In this document: one piece after another, positions 23,797 through 33,507 of the stretch
How the letters are laid out: every line of letters starts with the position of its first letter
How positions within the stretch are numbered: position 1 is the first letter of the stretch
NCBI GenBank assembly: GCA_963580285.1
Contig: OY757010.1
Coordinates: 61,402,406-61,466,405 of the forward strand
DNA: 64,000 bases
Source: Lucinisca nassula
Taxonomy: Eukaryota > Mollusca > Bivalvia > Lucinida > Lucinidae
Direction: 5' to 3'
The notes under the pieces: generated by a model
Told to the model about the DNA's origin: nothing
Database searches by the model: none
Seen by the model: the letters and a program-made list of their open reading frames with translations, nothing else
Position numbers and translations under genes: made by a program

Positions 23797-24078
23797 TTCG
23801 ATCCCGGGTTCGATCCCGGGCCGCGACATACCAAAGCCGTTAAAAATGGTACTAGTTGCTCCTCGCTTGGCACTAAAATTTACGGGGTAGAGCCAGGACT
23901 GGTCGACCCAGTGTCAGGATAATGTGACTGGTGTGGTATCATGTAATGTGTCTGGGACATGATACTTCAGTGAGGCAGCATTATAAAAGTGAGCATTGAG
24001 CTCCCTGTCGCAACCAGACACCGTCATGATATAACTGAAAAAATTGTCGAGCGCGACGTTAAACCCGAATTCACACAC
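23797..24078 (+). mobile_element. S2 tRNA-derived SINE, 5' truncated
   Basis: Begins with the B box gttcgatcccgggccgcgac and contains ggactggtcgacccagtgtc. It ends gcgacgttaaacccgaattc plus (CA)n. It is inserted in the M1 terminus: tcacgaaaac precedes it and caccacgaaaac follows, consistent with a target duplication of about 9 bp. Confidence 0.8.
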
Positions 24079-24274
24079 ACATCACCACGAAAACACGCCT
24101 ATATAATTTTGACCCTTATGAACCTTACTTTTATATAGTAAAACTGGGGTTTCCGGGGTATACCTTATTTTCTTATTTCTGCTCTAAAATATGAGCAGAA
24201 ATAAGAAAATTTCTGCTCTAAAATATAAATTGTGGGTACTCGTTAGAACCGCCTCGATGAGGCGGTTCAAATGA

Positions 24275-24574
24275 TTTGTTTGTTTGATTTGAAGCTTAAC
24301 GTCCCCGTCAACACTGTAAAGGTCATTTTGGAGACGCTGCTTCCAATTTTGTTGGACTTTTACCCGACATTGAGACGAAATAACATCTCAAGCCCTGTCG
24401 CCCAATGAACCAATAGGGTTTATTAGTATGGACGGTTCGCCTCGCACCGCGGTTCCTGGACAGGCTTAGATCCTCTAAGCGGTTTACCAGTACTAGTGTG
24501 CGGGCCGGATTCAGCTCTGCGTGGAAGCATCATGCAGCCCATATATTTCTTCAAGCCCCTATGGGCGGGGGCGA
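24275..24574 (-). mobile_element. S1 SINE-like element, defining copy
   Basis: A 300-bp reversed copy bounded by an exact 13-bp duplication, gcggttcaaatga, at 24262-24274 and 24575-24587. This gives the true ends of the family. In its own sense it runs from cgcccccgcccataggggc to a gacgttaag-type tail with (CAAA)n. No convincing tRNA A/B box pair is seen at its head. Confidence 0.9.
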
Positions 24575-24709
24575 GCGGTTCAAATGAATACCCACAATTT
24601 ATATTTTGAGCAGAAATAAGAAACATATCACAATTTTTCATCATAAAATTTTCATTTCTTCGGCGATAAAACTGACAATGTATTTGTATAGGCGTGTTTG
24701 CGTAATGTA

Positions 24710-26826
24710 TACTGTAAATGAGTGGTAGCCATCTTGGACCTTACCTGCAGCACTCAATTTAAATTTTCGTTTTCTATGGAAGCTGCACATGAAATTTATT
24801 AGAAATTGGCCTAGCAATTTCAGAGGATGAAGTACTTTTAAATTCCAATAGACATACAATCCTAGTGACCTTGGACCAAAGTCAGGGAATGTCCTTGAAC
24901 TTTGACATTTACATAAGACCTAGTTTCATCTCATAAACTACAAATGGTTTGGATGAATCCACTGTCTTACCTTTTGTCCCATTCGTAAGCCTAAGGAAAC
25001 AAATTTGACATTGCCACACAATAGGTCAAGGTCGATCATGTGTCATCATTTATATAACTTTTGTAGAACTAGGGTCCCTTTTGCTTTCTGCCAAGTTTCA
25101 AGATCATCTGACTAACGGTGTGTAGAAGCTTTTAGGTTTTTTCCATATATCTTCATGGCTGCCATCCTAGTCATGTGCCTAAGACCAATTATATATTTTG
25201 TTCCCGTCAGGGATAGATGTTCTATATAAAATCTGACTCCAATTGGCCCTATGACTTCTGCGGAGAAGATGTTTGAAATTTTGATTGGCATTTAATCCTA
25301 ATGACATTGAGTCATAGGCACTGAACGACCTTGACCTCTGACATTCAAAGAGGTTCATTTTAGATCTACTTTGATTTCATAAACTACAATTGTTTTGGAT
25401 AACTGCACTGTTTAACACTTTTCCCATTAAAACACCTAAGGTACAAAAGTGGATATTGCCGTAAAATAGGGTAAGATCAACCCAGAGGCATTATTTATAT
25501 ACCTTGTATGGCTCGAGTCCCTTTTTCTGCCTGTTAAATTTCAAGGACATCTGACCTATGATTCTAGAGAAGAAGATATCACATATGCGCATGGCAGCAA
25601 TCTTGATCATGTGACCAGGCCCAAATATATAAACTTTTGTTCTCTTGAAGCATACATAACGAAAACACGCCTATACAAGTACATTGTAACCTTTATGCCA
25701 AAAATGACAATTTTAAGATAAAAAATAGCGATATTTATCTTCTGCTCAAAATATAGACTGTGAGTACTCGTTATAACCGCCTCATCAAGTCGGTTCTAAC
25801 GAGTACACACAGTCTTTATTTTAGAGCAGAAATAAGAAAAATAAGATATATCCCTATAAACCCCAGTTTTACTATATAAACATGGGGTTCAAGGGGGTCA
25901 ATATTATATAGGCGTGTTTTCGTGATGTATATATATTCTATATAAAATGTAACTTCATTTGGCACTGTTGTTTCTGAGGGTAAGACATTTGAAAAATTCT
26001 GATAGTCATTCAAGGCTTGTGAACTTTAGCCAAGGTAACTGGATGATCTTGACCTTTGACAGAGGTTAATAAAATACATATTTGCTTTTCATAAAGTACA
26101 ACGTATCACTTTGGTAAGTTCACTTTTGTAAGGCTCAAATCCTTTTGCCGTCTGCCAAGTTTCAAGGCCATTTGATATATGTTTCCTGAGAAGAAGAGTT
26201 TTAATTAGTTTTACCATTTATGGGCTTGTCCACCAGCTTGGTCTTGTGACCTAGACCAATTATTTAATCTTTTGTCCCCATATGACATGAAGTTCTATGT
26301 AAAATCAGACTCCAATTTACCGCTTGGTGTCTGAGAAGATGATGTTTGAAAACTTCTGATGGCCATTCAATTCTTGTTAACTTGAGCCAGGGTAATCTCA
26401 GTCAAGGTCATTAGATGACATTGACCTTTGGCATTAATAGAATTTCATATAAGACCTATTTAGGTTTCATAAAATACAAATGTTTTGGAATAAAACACTG
26501 CTTTACTTTTTTCGCATTCAAACGCCTTAGATACCAAATATGACATTGCCGTAAAATAGGTAAAGGTCAACCCAAGGTCATTATTTATATAAGTTTTGTA
26601 GGGATAGAGTCATGTTTGCTCTCTGCAAAATTTCATGGTCAGAGTTGATTTAAATTGGGTTTTTACCATATATTGGCATGGTGGCTATCAGGACCATTTA
26701 TTATATAAATTTTAGAGATGTTCCATATAACATATGACTTCAGTTGGCTTAGTGGTTTCTGAGAAAATGTTTATAAGTGTGGACTGGTAACCTTACCTTG
26801 TGAGCCTTCGGCTCAGGTGAGCTAAC
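24710..26826 (+). repeat. R4 tandem array (about 440-bp units) with terminal hairpin
   Basis: About four units are recognisable by ctttgacatt, the taagacctatttagg and cataaactacaaa words, gacattgccgtaaaatagg and tgccaagtttcaagatcatc. Unit starts are near 24892, 25335, 26048 and 26425. An M1 copy lies inside the third unit. The array ends in the hairpin gagcc-ttc-ggctc (26802-26814) and aggtgagcta, the same ending as R1. Confidence 0.65.
25655..25927 (+). mobile_element. M1-A foldback element
   Basis: cataacgaaaacacgcctat to ataggcgtgttttcgtgatg, inserted within an R4 unit. Centre tip cctcatcaagtcgg carries a mismatch. Confidence 0.85.
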
Positions 26827-27024
26827 AATAAACCTGACCCATGGTCAGGAAAACGTAAAAAATGTTTTAAGAAGTGGTATTTAAAATACACATTCTAACA
26901 CCTGTATAGTCCGACAAGGAATTCTGGACAGTTACGTCATAATTAGTTTACACGAATATTCATATGGCATGGCCTTTACTTGAAACCTATGACTAAGATC
27001 AATTACATACCGCCAAAGCCTTGT

Positions 27025-27110
27025 GGATTTCGTGGCCGAGAGAGTAGAGGAGTTGTTCTGCAGACCAAGAAGTGGCTGGTTCAAAACCGACGTGTCGCAA
27101 GATTTTGTTT
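27025..27110 (+). other. tRNA-like sequence
   Basis: cgtggccgagagagtagagg resembles an A-box arm and ggctggttcaaaaccga a B box. The arms do not fold into a clean cloverleaf by eye, so a tRNA gene is not claimed. Confidence 0.4.
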
Positions 27111-27414
27111 TGACCTCGTAATACACCCACCCACCCACACACGACATGTGAAATCTGCTTTACCCGTATGGCATGTTAATAGTGGATAATTACGACGTGT
27201 ACAGAACATATTTCTTGTTCATTTTCAAGCACATATCTAACAATTGACTGCATAAAACTTGTTTATGAGAAATACAGATTAAAAAAAAAGTGAAATAGAA
27301 AAAAATATATATACAAAATATACTATATATTTTAAACCAGTAAAATATAAAATATGAAACAATGAATATTTAATTTACTATAAAAAGATAAAACACATAT
27401 ATAATAAAAAAAGG

Positions 27415-27492
27415 CAACCGGTGAGATTCGAACCCGGACCGTCATCACGACAAGCAGCGTTGACATCCCCTAGGCCGTTGTGCCTGCTGAAA
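27415..27492 (-). other. tRNA-like sequence
   Basis: Plus-strand text ccggtgagattcgaacccgg is the complement of a T-arm with B box; the remainder to 27492 has a discernible anticodon-arm region. It is isolated, with no SINE body attached, in AT-rich flanks. Confidence 0.45.
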
Positions 27493-27774
27493 AATCTTAG
27501 GTCGTGTCCTGTTCATACCATGAAGCCAAGCGCAAATTTATACAGGAAAATCCTTTCTATTTTAGCTTTGTTATTGATTTGACGTCACTGCCAGACCTAG
27601 TTTCTTTACCAGTACAAAAAAAAAAAAGTATTCGGAGGATAAGTTGAAAGTGACGTTTTAGACTATACCACCATCAATAGGTGAGACAGGGTTTTACCGT
27701 TATTATCGGTAAAATCGAATAACCACCCGATAAAGTGAAAAGAATTAAAAAAATTTAAAAGCCAAGATGAAATG

Positions 27775-27905
27775 GCTCAAGTGGTTAGTGTTGGGGTTGT
27801 TTAAAATGCGAAATGACCATTCGTGGTTCGATTCCAACCAGTGCTTTTTTTTTCTTTTTATCGTGAATAGAGTTCTGCCTTTTCTTTGATGTCCTTTTAA
27901 AATGT
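27775..27905 (+). other. tRNA-like sequence with duplicated flank
   Basis: ggctcaagtggttagtgttg and gtggttcgattccaacca are A- and B-box-like, followed by a T-run. The same tRNA-like word plus the downstream aatagagttctgccttttc recurs at 28243-28400, so the locus is duplicated around the R5 repeat. Confidence 0.5.
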
Positions 27906-27954
27906 GTTCTTTTTAGGTCAAAGTTTTTTGTATAATATTTTTAATGTCTTTGTT

Positions 27955-28240
27955 TTTTTATGCCCCCCCCCCACGAGATTCGGGGAGGGGGGTTGCATAT
28001 AATATTTGCCCTGTCTGTCTGTTTGTTTGTCTGTCTGTCCGTGTCTGTTTGTTTGTTTGTCTGTCTGTCCGACGCAGAAACTTTAACCTTGACCATGGCT
28101 TCAAACGTATTTAACCTAGCCCCATGAAACTTCACACACTTATTCATTATCACAAGGGCTACATTCTGACCAAGAGCCATAACTCTGTTGTCAATTTTGG
28201 CTGAATTATCTCTCCTTGAAATTTTGCAAAATCTCAGAAA
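27955..28240 (-). repeat. R5 repeat with (CTGT)n tract
   Basis: A poly-C tract, then ttgcatataatatttgccct, a (CTGT/GTTT)n tract at 28010-28065, and a body with ccccatgaaacttcacacac and gccataactctgttgtc. It separates the two copies of the tRNA-like unit. Confidence 0.55.
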
Positions 28241-28242
28241 TC

Positions 28243-28400
28243 GGCTGAAGAGGTTAGTGTTGGGGTTGTTTAAAATCCGAGAAGATGACCATTCGTGGTT
28301 CGATCGCCACCCCCATCCCCCCCCCCCCCCACACACACAACTTTTTTCGTGAATAGAGTTCTCCCTTTTCTTTGATGTTCTTTAAAATTGAAATTTAAAA
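28243..28400 (+). other. Second copy of the tRNA-like unit
   Basis: gaggttagtgttggggttgt and cattcgtggttcgatcgcc match 27785-27836. The B box is damaged (gatcgcc for gattcc) and a poly-C/(AC)n tract follows. Confidence 0.45.
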
Positions 28401-28485
28401 TTTTTGACATGCATTTTTGTAGGTCACTGCTTTTATTATATTTTTATGTAATATAGTGCTTTTTATGATTTTATAATGACGACGC

Positions 28486-28668
28486 AGGTTCGATTCCTGC
28501 CTCTTTCGTGGAGATTGATCTTGAAATCTTTTCTACGGTCATTCTCCCCTTCCACTGATTCGAGAAGGTACGTTGCCAGCTTCTGTACAGGTTAACCGCT
28601 TATGTATAAATTGACCGGCTCAAAATGACCTAAATATTGTTGACTGGGCCGTTAAACTCCAATACAAA
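28486..28668 (+). mobile_element. S4 tRNA-derived SINE, 5' truncated
   Basis: Starts at the B box aggttcgattcctgcc. It continues with cttgaaatcttttctac and ccactgattcgagaagg, and ends ttgactgggccgttaaactc. The full-length counterpart is at 60598-60895. Confidence 0.7.
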
Positions 28669-28729
28669 CTAACAGAATACAAAATATACATTCCGCACTA
28701 AAACAGACATCCCATCTGTTTCCACAAGT

Positions 28730-29580
28730 TTAACATTCTTCTGCAGATTCTGTGTCCGAATAATCGGAGCACTCGGTTGCCGTGTCCGTATCTTCGTCAC
28801 TGGAGGTCACCTCGATTATAATCTTCTCTACCTCCTCTTCAACTGCTATGTCTGCTTTCCAGTATACCTTCTCAATATCTTCTATATGTTTGCAGCACGA
28901 GAGCCACTCATCTTCCGTCACTGCTTACGCGAGCTTCATCACGTCAGCCATCTTGAAGGTTAGGTTATGCCTGACGATGTAGTCTTTCATCGTTGCCCAG
29001 ATCAGTTCAATGGCGTTAAGGTCTGCATGGGAGGCAGGGAGTCGCAGGCAGTCATGTCCATGTTCCTTTATTAGATTGTCTAGTATGAATGATGGGGCGG
29101 GTTTCTGCCGTTTGCATATCTGGAGCAGCTCTGCCTTTAACATTGTAGAATTATAGTGCATCTTGTGTTGAGTCATCCAGGCCTGAATGTCTGCCTTTCT
29201 GGAAGCCTGTGTAGGGCACTTGTCTACCTGAAGGTTGTGGTACGGTGCATTATCAATGATGATAACCGACTCTGCTGGCAAATGCGGAGTAAGCTTGCTT
29301 TTTACTCATTTGAAGAAGTTGTTCCCATTCATCTCGTCATGGTAGTCTCCAGTACTTGTCTTGGCCGTCCAGATTTCTTCTGACCCTTGATAAATCCAAC
29401 CCTTGAGCCAGAATGCAAAACTATCAATCTCTCTCCTCTAGAGAATGGAACATTCAGACTAATTTCTGAAGACTGCCATCTTCTCGACATTGCTCCGTGT
29501 TTCTTCTTCTTAACACATAAAAATAGCATTAGTGGTTTCAGCAGACAAAAAGGGCATTGTAATAGTTTAAACAATGACAA
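28730..29580 (-). pseudogene. DDE transposase (IS630/Tc1-mariner superfamily), broken
   Basis: Read on the minus strand. The central piece (29281-28925) has IIIDNAPYHN, the second catalytic Asp block, and ADLNAIELIWATMKDY, the third acidic block, in the order typical of IS630/Tc1-type DDE transposases. Upstream, 29480-29345 gives a SRGERLIVLHSGSRVGF block in another frame, so a frameshift lies near 29360. A TGA sits in DYHDEMNGNNFFK-stop-VKSKL, probably a former TGG. A TAA at 28925-28927 separates the body from an acidic C-terminal tail (28921-28730) that stays in the same frame. One frameshift and two stops make it inactive. The tail rich in Asp, Glu, Ser and Thr is unusual for a Tc1 transposase. 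Poly-A at 29602-29629 follows on the plus strand. Confidence 0.8.
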
Positions 29581-29644
29581 GTATAATGCAGTATTTTAAT
29601 AACGAAAAAAAAAAAAAAAAAAAAAAAAAAGAAAGAAAATATAA

Positions 29645-29716
29645 TAGTGGGGCTCGAACCCACAACTATAAAGTGCAAAATGTTTGATTGACTACTACTC
29701 TTTCCACTGTGCCAAG
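29645..29716 (-). other. tRNA-like sequence
   Basis: ggggctcgaacccacaac is the complement of a B-box arm and ctttccactgtgccaa of an A-box arm, with about 70 bp in total. It is isolated. Confidence 0.45.
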
Positions 29717-29934
29717 TCGAATATCTGCCAGGCGTTCAATAAAATCCCATTATATTGAATATTACCGAAGCTTGCTTACCTTTTAACAACAGTGGACTTT
29801 GCCCAATAATATAAACATTCGCTGACGTCACTGTCAACTTATCCTCCGAGTACAGTACCTGTAAATGCAATGATTTATTATGCAACAAAGCAATGAGCGA
29901 AGGAGCGTCGTTGAATGCGTGCCTGCATATGCTA

Positions 29935-30030
29935 TTGTTGACGGACGGGCGGTCTCTGAGATAGACGGACGTACGGACAGACGGACGAATAGACTTCTGG
30001 GTGACAGACAGACGGACAGACAGACCAACT
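29935..30030. repeat. (GACG/GACA)n degenerate microsatellite
   Basis: Repeated gacggac and gacagac words. It is of the type that ends core-repeat elements, but no core units or terminal hairpin were recognised next to it. Confidence 0.7.
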
Positions 30031-30292
30031 CCCTGTTTTAGGGACAATTTTGAATGAGAAAGTACATAAATGATAAAGGGCTGGCTTATCACTGTATATA
30101 ATATATACAGTGATATAAACCACACTACAGTAAAACCGACATCAGTTGTCAATATTATTGTAAATAAAGGTTATTTTTAAATTTATCTACGCAATTATAT
30201 GTTATTTTTGGATGATCTAATTTTATTTTTGGTGACTCCCTATTAATGTGATGGTATCAGGCTAAAAAAAATACCATACCTGCACTGTATCG

Positions 30293-30363
30293 ACGCTAGC
30301 CAAGTGGTAAAGTCACGGGCCTGTAGAGCTGAAGTATGCGGGTTCGAATCCCGCTGGCGATGT
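30293..30363 (+). other. tRNA-like sequence with intact A and B boxes
   Basis: tagccaagtggt is a good A box and ggttcgaatcc a perfect B box. The T-stem gcggg/cccgc is perfect, and the acceptor arms atcgacg and tggcgat pair with one mismatch, followed by a T-run. It is the best tRNA candidate in the window, but the D and anticodon arms are not convincing by eye. Bases 30364-31020 have no recognisable feature. Confidence 0.5.
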
Positions 30364-31020
30364 TTTTTCTTTAACATTTTTTTTTTCGCGCCAAAAGCAA
30401 AAAATCCTCGATTTTCTCGTGAAGCATGCATTTTTTGTGCTGATATAAATTTTTACTGAACATTCCTTAGTTCATACTCGGTTGCCCTGCTGTTGAAGTC
30501 TACTCTCACAGCAGAAGAGACTTTGTCGGCTGACAAAGCGAAGTTTTTTAGTTCTGACAAGTGCAGTTTTGTGACTAACAATCGATAAACGTTAAAATAA
30601 CGTATGATCAACATGAATTAAATTATAAATTTCCAATCAATGTTAATTTCAAGTCATGTTATTGGTGTGCCTATTCTTTACTTTCACATGTCACATATAG
30701 GGTCTTGGCCAATCAGGTTCCATTGTATCAAATTATGGCATCTTGTATTTCAATTCTCTTGTACATGTACTTGCTGGTGTTTCTTTTTTATTCACTATTA
30801 TAAATCAAATGTGAAGTTGATCTTTAAAATTGTGCATGACATGTATTGAACTTTAAAATAAATAGATAACCATTCACGAAAAATTAATAATACAAAAATA
30901 ATATACAGAATTAAAAATTAAAAAAGAAATAATAAAAATGTAAATTCTGAAACTATTTTTAAAAAAAAAATCATCAAGAAAAAAATAAATCATGCTTTTA
31001 ATAGCTTTATGAAAAAAGGT

Positions 31021-31097
31021 TTTCTGCGAGGATCGAACCTGCGACCCTCAGGACAGTCGTTTTAGAAGCTCCTCGCTACTAGTGCGCTACGCAACTG
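31021..31097 (-). other. tRNA-like sequence
   Basis: gcgaggatcgaacctgcgac is a B-box arm in complement and actagtgcgctacgcaact an A-box arm. Confidence 0.45.
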
Positions 31098-31429
31098 ATT
31101 ACATCAGCACTGCAAAATTAAGTGCTTTTTGCTTCGAATATAACCCGTTACGTACCTGTGGAAAACACCGTTGTTTGTTATGATTTATAAATAGACGAGT
31201 ATTTATCAACATTTAAACCATAACACCGACATATTACGGCAGGGTACCTGTATATGGACACAATTTAATCACTACCCTCGTATTTCTCATGAAGATGGAT
31301 TTTATAGTGGATAATTGGTAATGAAATGACCAAACTGAGTACGAAATGAGCTAATTTAAAATAAAAGTGGGTAGCCTACGAAATGATCTGTGTATGAAAT
31401 GACTTGGATACGAAATGATCGGTTATCGC

Positions 31430-31555
31430 AAAAAAGTGGGGTTGACAAGGTTTTACATTATTTTACTAAATATTTTTGTTCAAAAGACGGGTTTTGCAGA
31501 CTCAAAAAGGACGCTGTCACAAACACCAACGATCTATGTTTGAAGCAGAAATTAG
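31430..31555 (-). mobile_element. M1 remnant
   Basis: agtggggttgacaagg, a ttattttactaaatattttt word and gatctatgtttgaagcagaa are M1 words. The centre is replaced by unrelated sequence. Confidence 0.4.
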
Positions 31556-31639
31556 AATCACTGGCGGGTCGATTGTCTCTGACAGTAAGCTGGGAAACCG
31601 TTCCTGAACGGAGACTAAAAATATTTCATTTAACCCTTA

Positions 31640-31910
31640 AATTGCAGCATTTTTAAACAAACAGTGTAGACCATGATCAGATACCTCGTTCTGAGGTGTC
31701 ACGTCCTGATCTACACTGTTTGCCAAACCAAACACATGGTTCAAGCCAAGGTTTAATAGATAACCCACTCACGCCCTACTCTGACCTTACAGCGATAAGA
31801 ATAGCGTGGCTATTTTCTATAAATAACCGTTGTCACATCGACAGCAACTACGAAAACTAAGTAACTTTGGGTCGATTGACAAATAATCGCCCAAACATAT
31901 TACATAGTAT
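31640..31910. repeat. M2-like core and associated tcgattg hairpin
   Basis: caaacagtgtagaccatgat faces cctgatctacactgtttg around the tip cctcgttctgagg. About 130 bp further, gggtcgattgacaaataatcg is the second hairpin seen with M2 cores at 4655 and 19868. Confidence 0.55.
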
Positions 31911-32029
31911 TACATATTTTCATGATTAAAATGCTCTGTTTTGCGACATTTAAGATATCATTACCCCACGTGGAGGTGTAATCTTAATGACATAGCAATT
32001 CCAGTATTTACATGAAAATTCTTTCATTT

Positions 32030-32321
32030 GGGACCCCCCGCCCATCGGAGCTTGGGAAAATCAACTGGACAGCATGGTGCTTCTCGCAGAGCTGAAACCG
32101 ACCGCGCATGAGTGCTAATAAACAGCTTAATGTGGTGAAAGCCGGACAGTCCTGGCATATAAACCATATTGGTTTTATTGGACGAGAGGGCTTGAGATGT
32201 CATCTCATCTCAATGTCGGGTACATTTGTAAAAGTCCCACAAATTGGACGAAGCGTCTCCAAAAATTACCTACATAGTGTTGACGGGGGGTGTTAAACTT
32301 CAAATCAATCAAAACAAAATC
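32030..32321 (+). mobile_element. S1 SINE-like element with target-site duplication
   Basis: Bounded by an exact 11-bp duplication ttctttcattt at 32019-32029 and 32322-32332. It lies 36 bp from the LTR element boundary. Confidence 0.87.
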
Positions 32322-32357
32322 TTCTTTCATTTATATCTATATTTTGCACATACGTAT

Positions 32358-33492
32358 TGTAACACTACCCCTCTTCTCAGCCCTATATAATATTGGGAGA
32401 TTGTCAGGACAGGAAGTAGCCGAGCTTAGTGGCTGAGAATGAGGAGGTCACAATAGTTTGTGGGTTCGCCTGGGTCGGACGGATTGTGGTGAAGAAACCA
32501 ATAAAATCTGTAAAACAGTCTATTAAATTTATTGTACACATACAGAAAAGAATTAATTTGTCAGGATATCACTTTCTTAATACTTTAATGGACTGTCTGA
32601 GTTAGTAATTTACTAAATCACCCAAAATGGAGGGAAAGTCCTCTAAGGAGTCCGTCTGTACAATATTTATCAAAATATGCAAGAGAGAGACATGAACCTA
32701 ATCATTTAGCCTTATCAAGTATGATTGGGCATAAGATATGCTGGCTGTAAGTTAGAAATGGCTAGATTATGCCCGAATGATGCATGAACTAATTTCACCC
32801 AAAAGTATGATATTTTCACCCAATCTGGTGGTTTCACCAGATCTGGTGAAATGTAAATATACAATGTCTTAAGATATTACCTTGCCAAAAGGCTTGCTGT
32901 TAGCCATAAGTATAATCTATTTGTCAACTTTCTACATTTAGTTAACACTGCGGGTAGATCTTACACCCGATCTGGTGTCTGGATGCAACTGTGCTATTTT
33001 TTTAGGTGTGGAGAACTGTCTGCCTTTCCGCTGGTTGGAAAGGTACTACAATCGTAGTAGCATGCCCTTTTATAGTATTCAAAACACGCGCTGAGTGACG
33101 TCATGGGTCACGAGTTCCAACACGACAACAACAACATGCGGAACGTTTCGGCTTTGTACATGCATATCAATAGCGCGTTGACTTTTATACCCGCCATGTT
33201 GCTGTTGACGTTTTGGAATCGCCGTAACAATTAAACAATTCCAAAGAGAAAAATACAGCTTAATAGCGATTGACAAGGTAGAAAAATGTTGATAGAATAT
33301 GGCGAATGACATCTAGAATCGAACTATTAGCAAGATTACGGAATACAAAGTGACAAAATGGGTGAAAAGGAGGCGCATTGTCCGGAAACTTTACCGGGTC
33401 CAATGACACAAACAAACAATACACGGATAATACGGAGTTTTAGGGGACTCTCAGACAGCCCGGCATTGCATAGGCATTCTCAGGACGCTACA
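32358..33492 (-). repeat. 3' LTR
   Basis: Direct repeat of 45276-46410. On the minus strand it starts TGTAGC and ends GTTACA. It carries the same CRE, TATA and AATAAA words as the 5' LTR (33096-33103, 33066-33074, 32528-32533). Confidence 0.97.
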
Positions 33493-33507
33493 ATACCACC
33501 CCACCTC
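33493..33507 (-). other. Polypurine tract candidate
   Basis: Minus-strand gaggtggggtggtat lies directly upstream of the 3' LTR. It is purine-rich with a few T residues, in the position of the plus-strand primer. Confidence 0.6.

Larger units (their letters stand above)
23784..24707 (-). mobile_element. M1-A element, reversed, carrying two nested SINEs
   Basis: The left terminus catcacgaaaac at 23784 is interrupted by an S2 SINE and resumes as caccacgaaaacacgcctat at 24083. The central hairpin is then split by an S1 SINE at 24275. The right terminus is ataggcgtgtttgcgtaatg. Without its inserts it would be a normal M1-A with a small internal duplication of the tctgctctaaaatat word. Confidence 0.8.

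Noticed and set aside
30293..30363. Functional tRNA gene
   Set aside because: A and B boxes are good, but the acceptor has a mismatch and the D and anticodon arms do not fold convincingly by eye; reported only as tRNA-like.
33079..33312. 77-codon frame present identically in both LTRs (also 45997-46230)
   Set aside because: Identity follows from LTR duplication; it runs over the promoter region in the same direction but has no recognisable domain.
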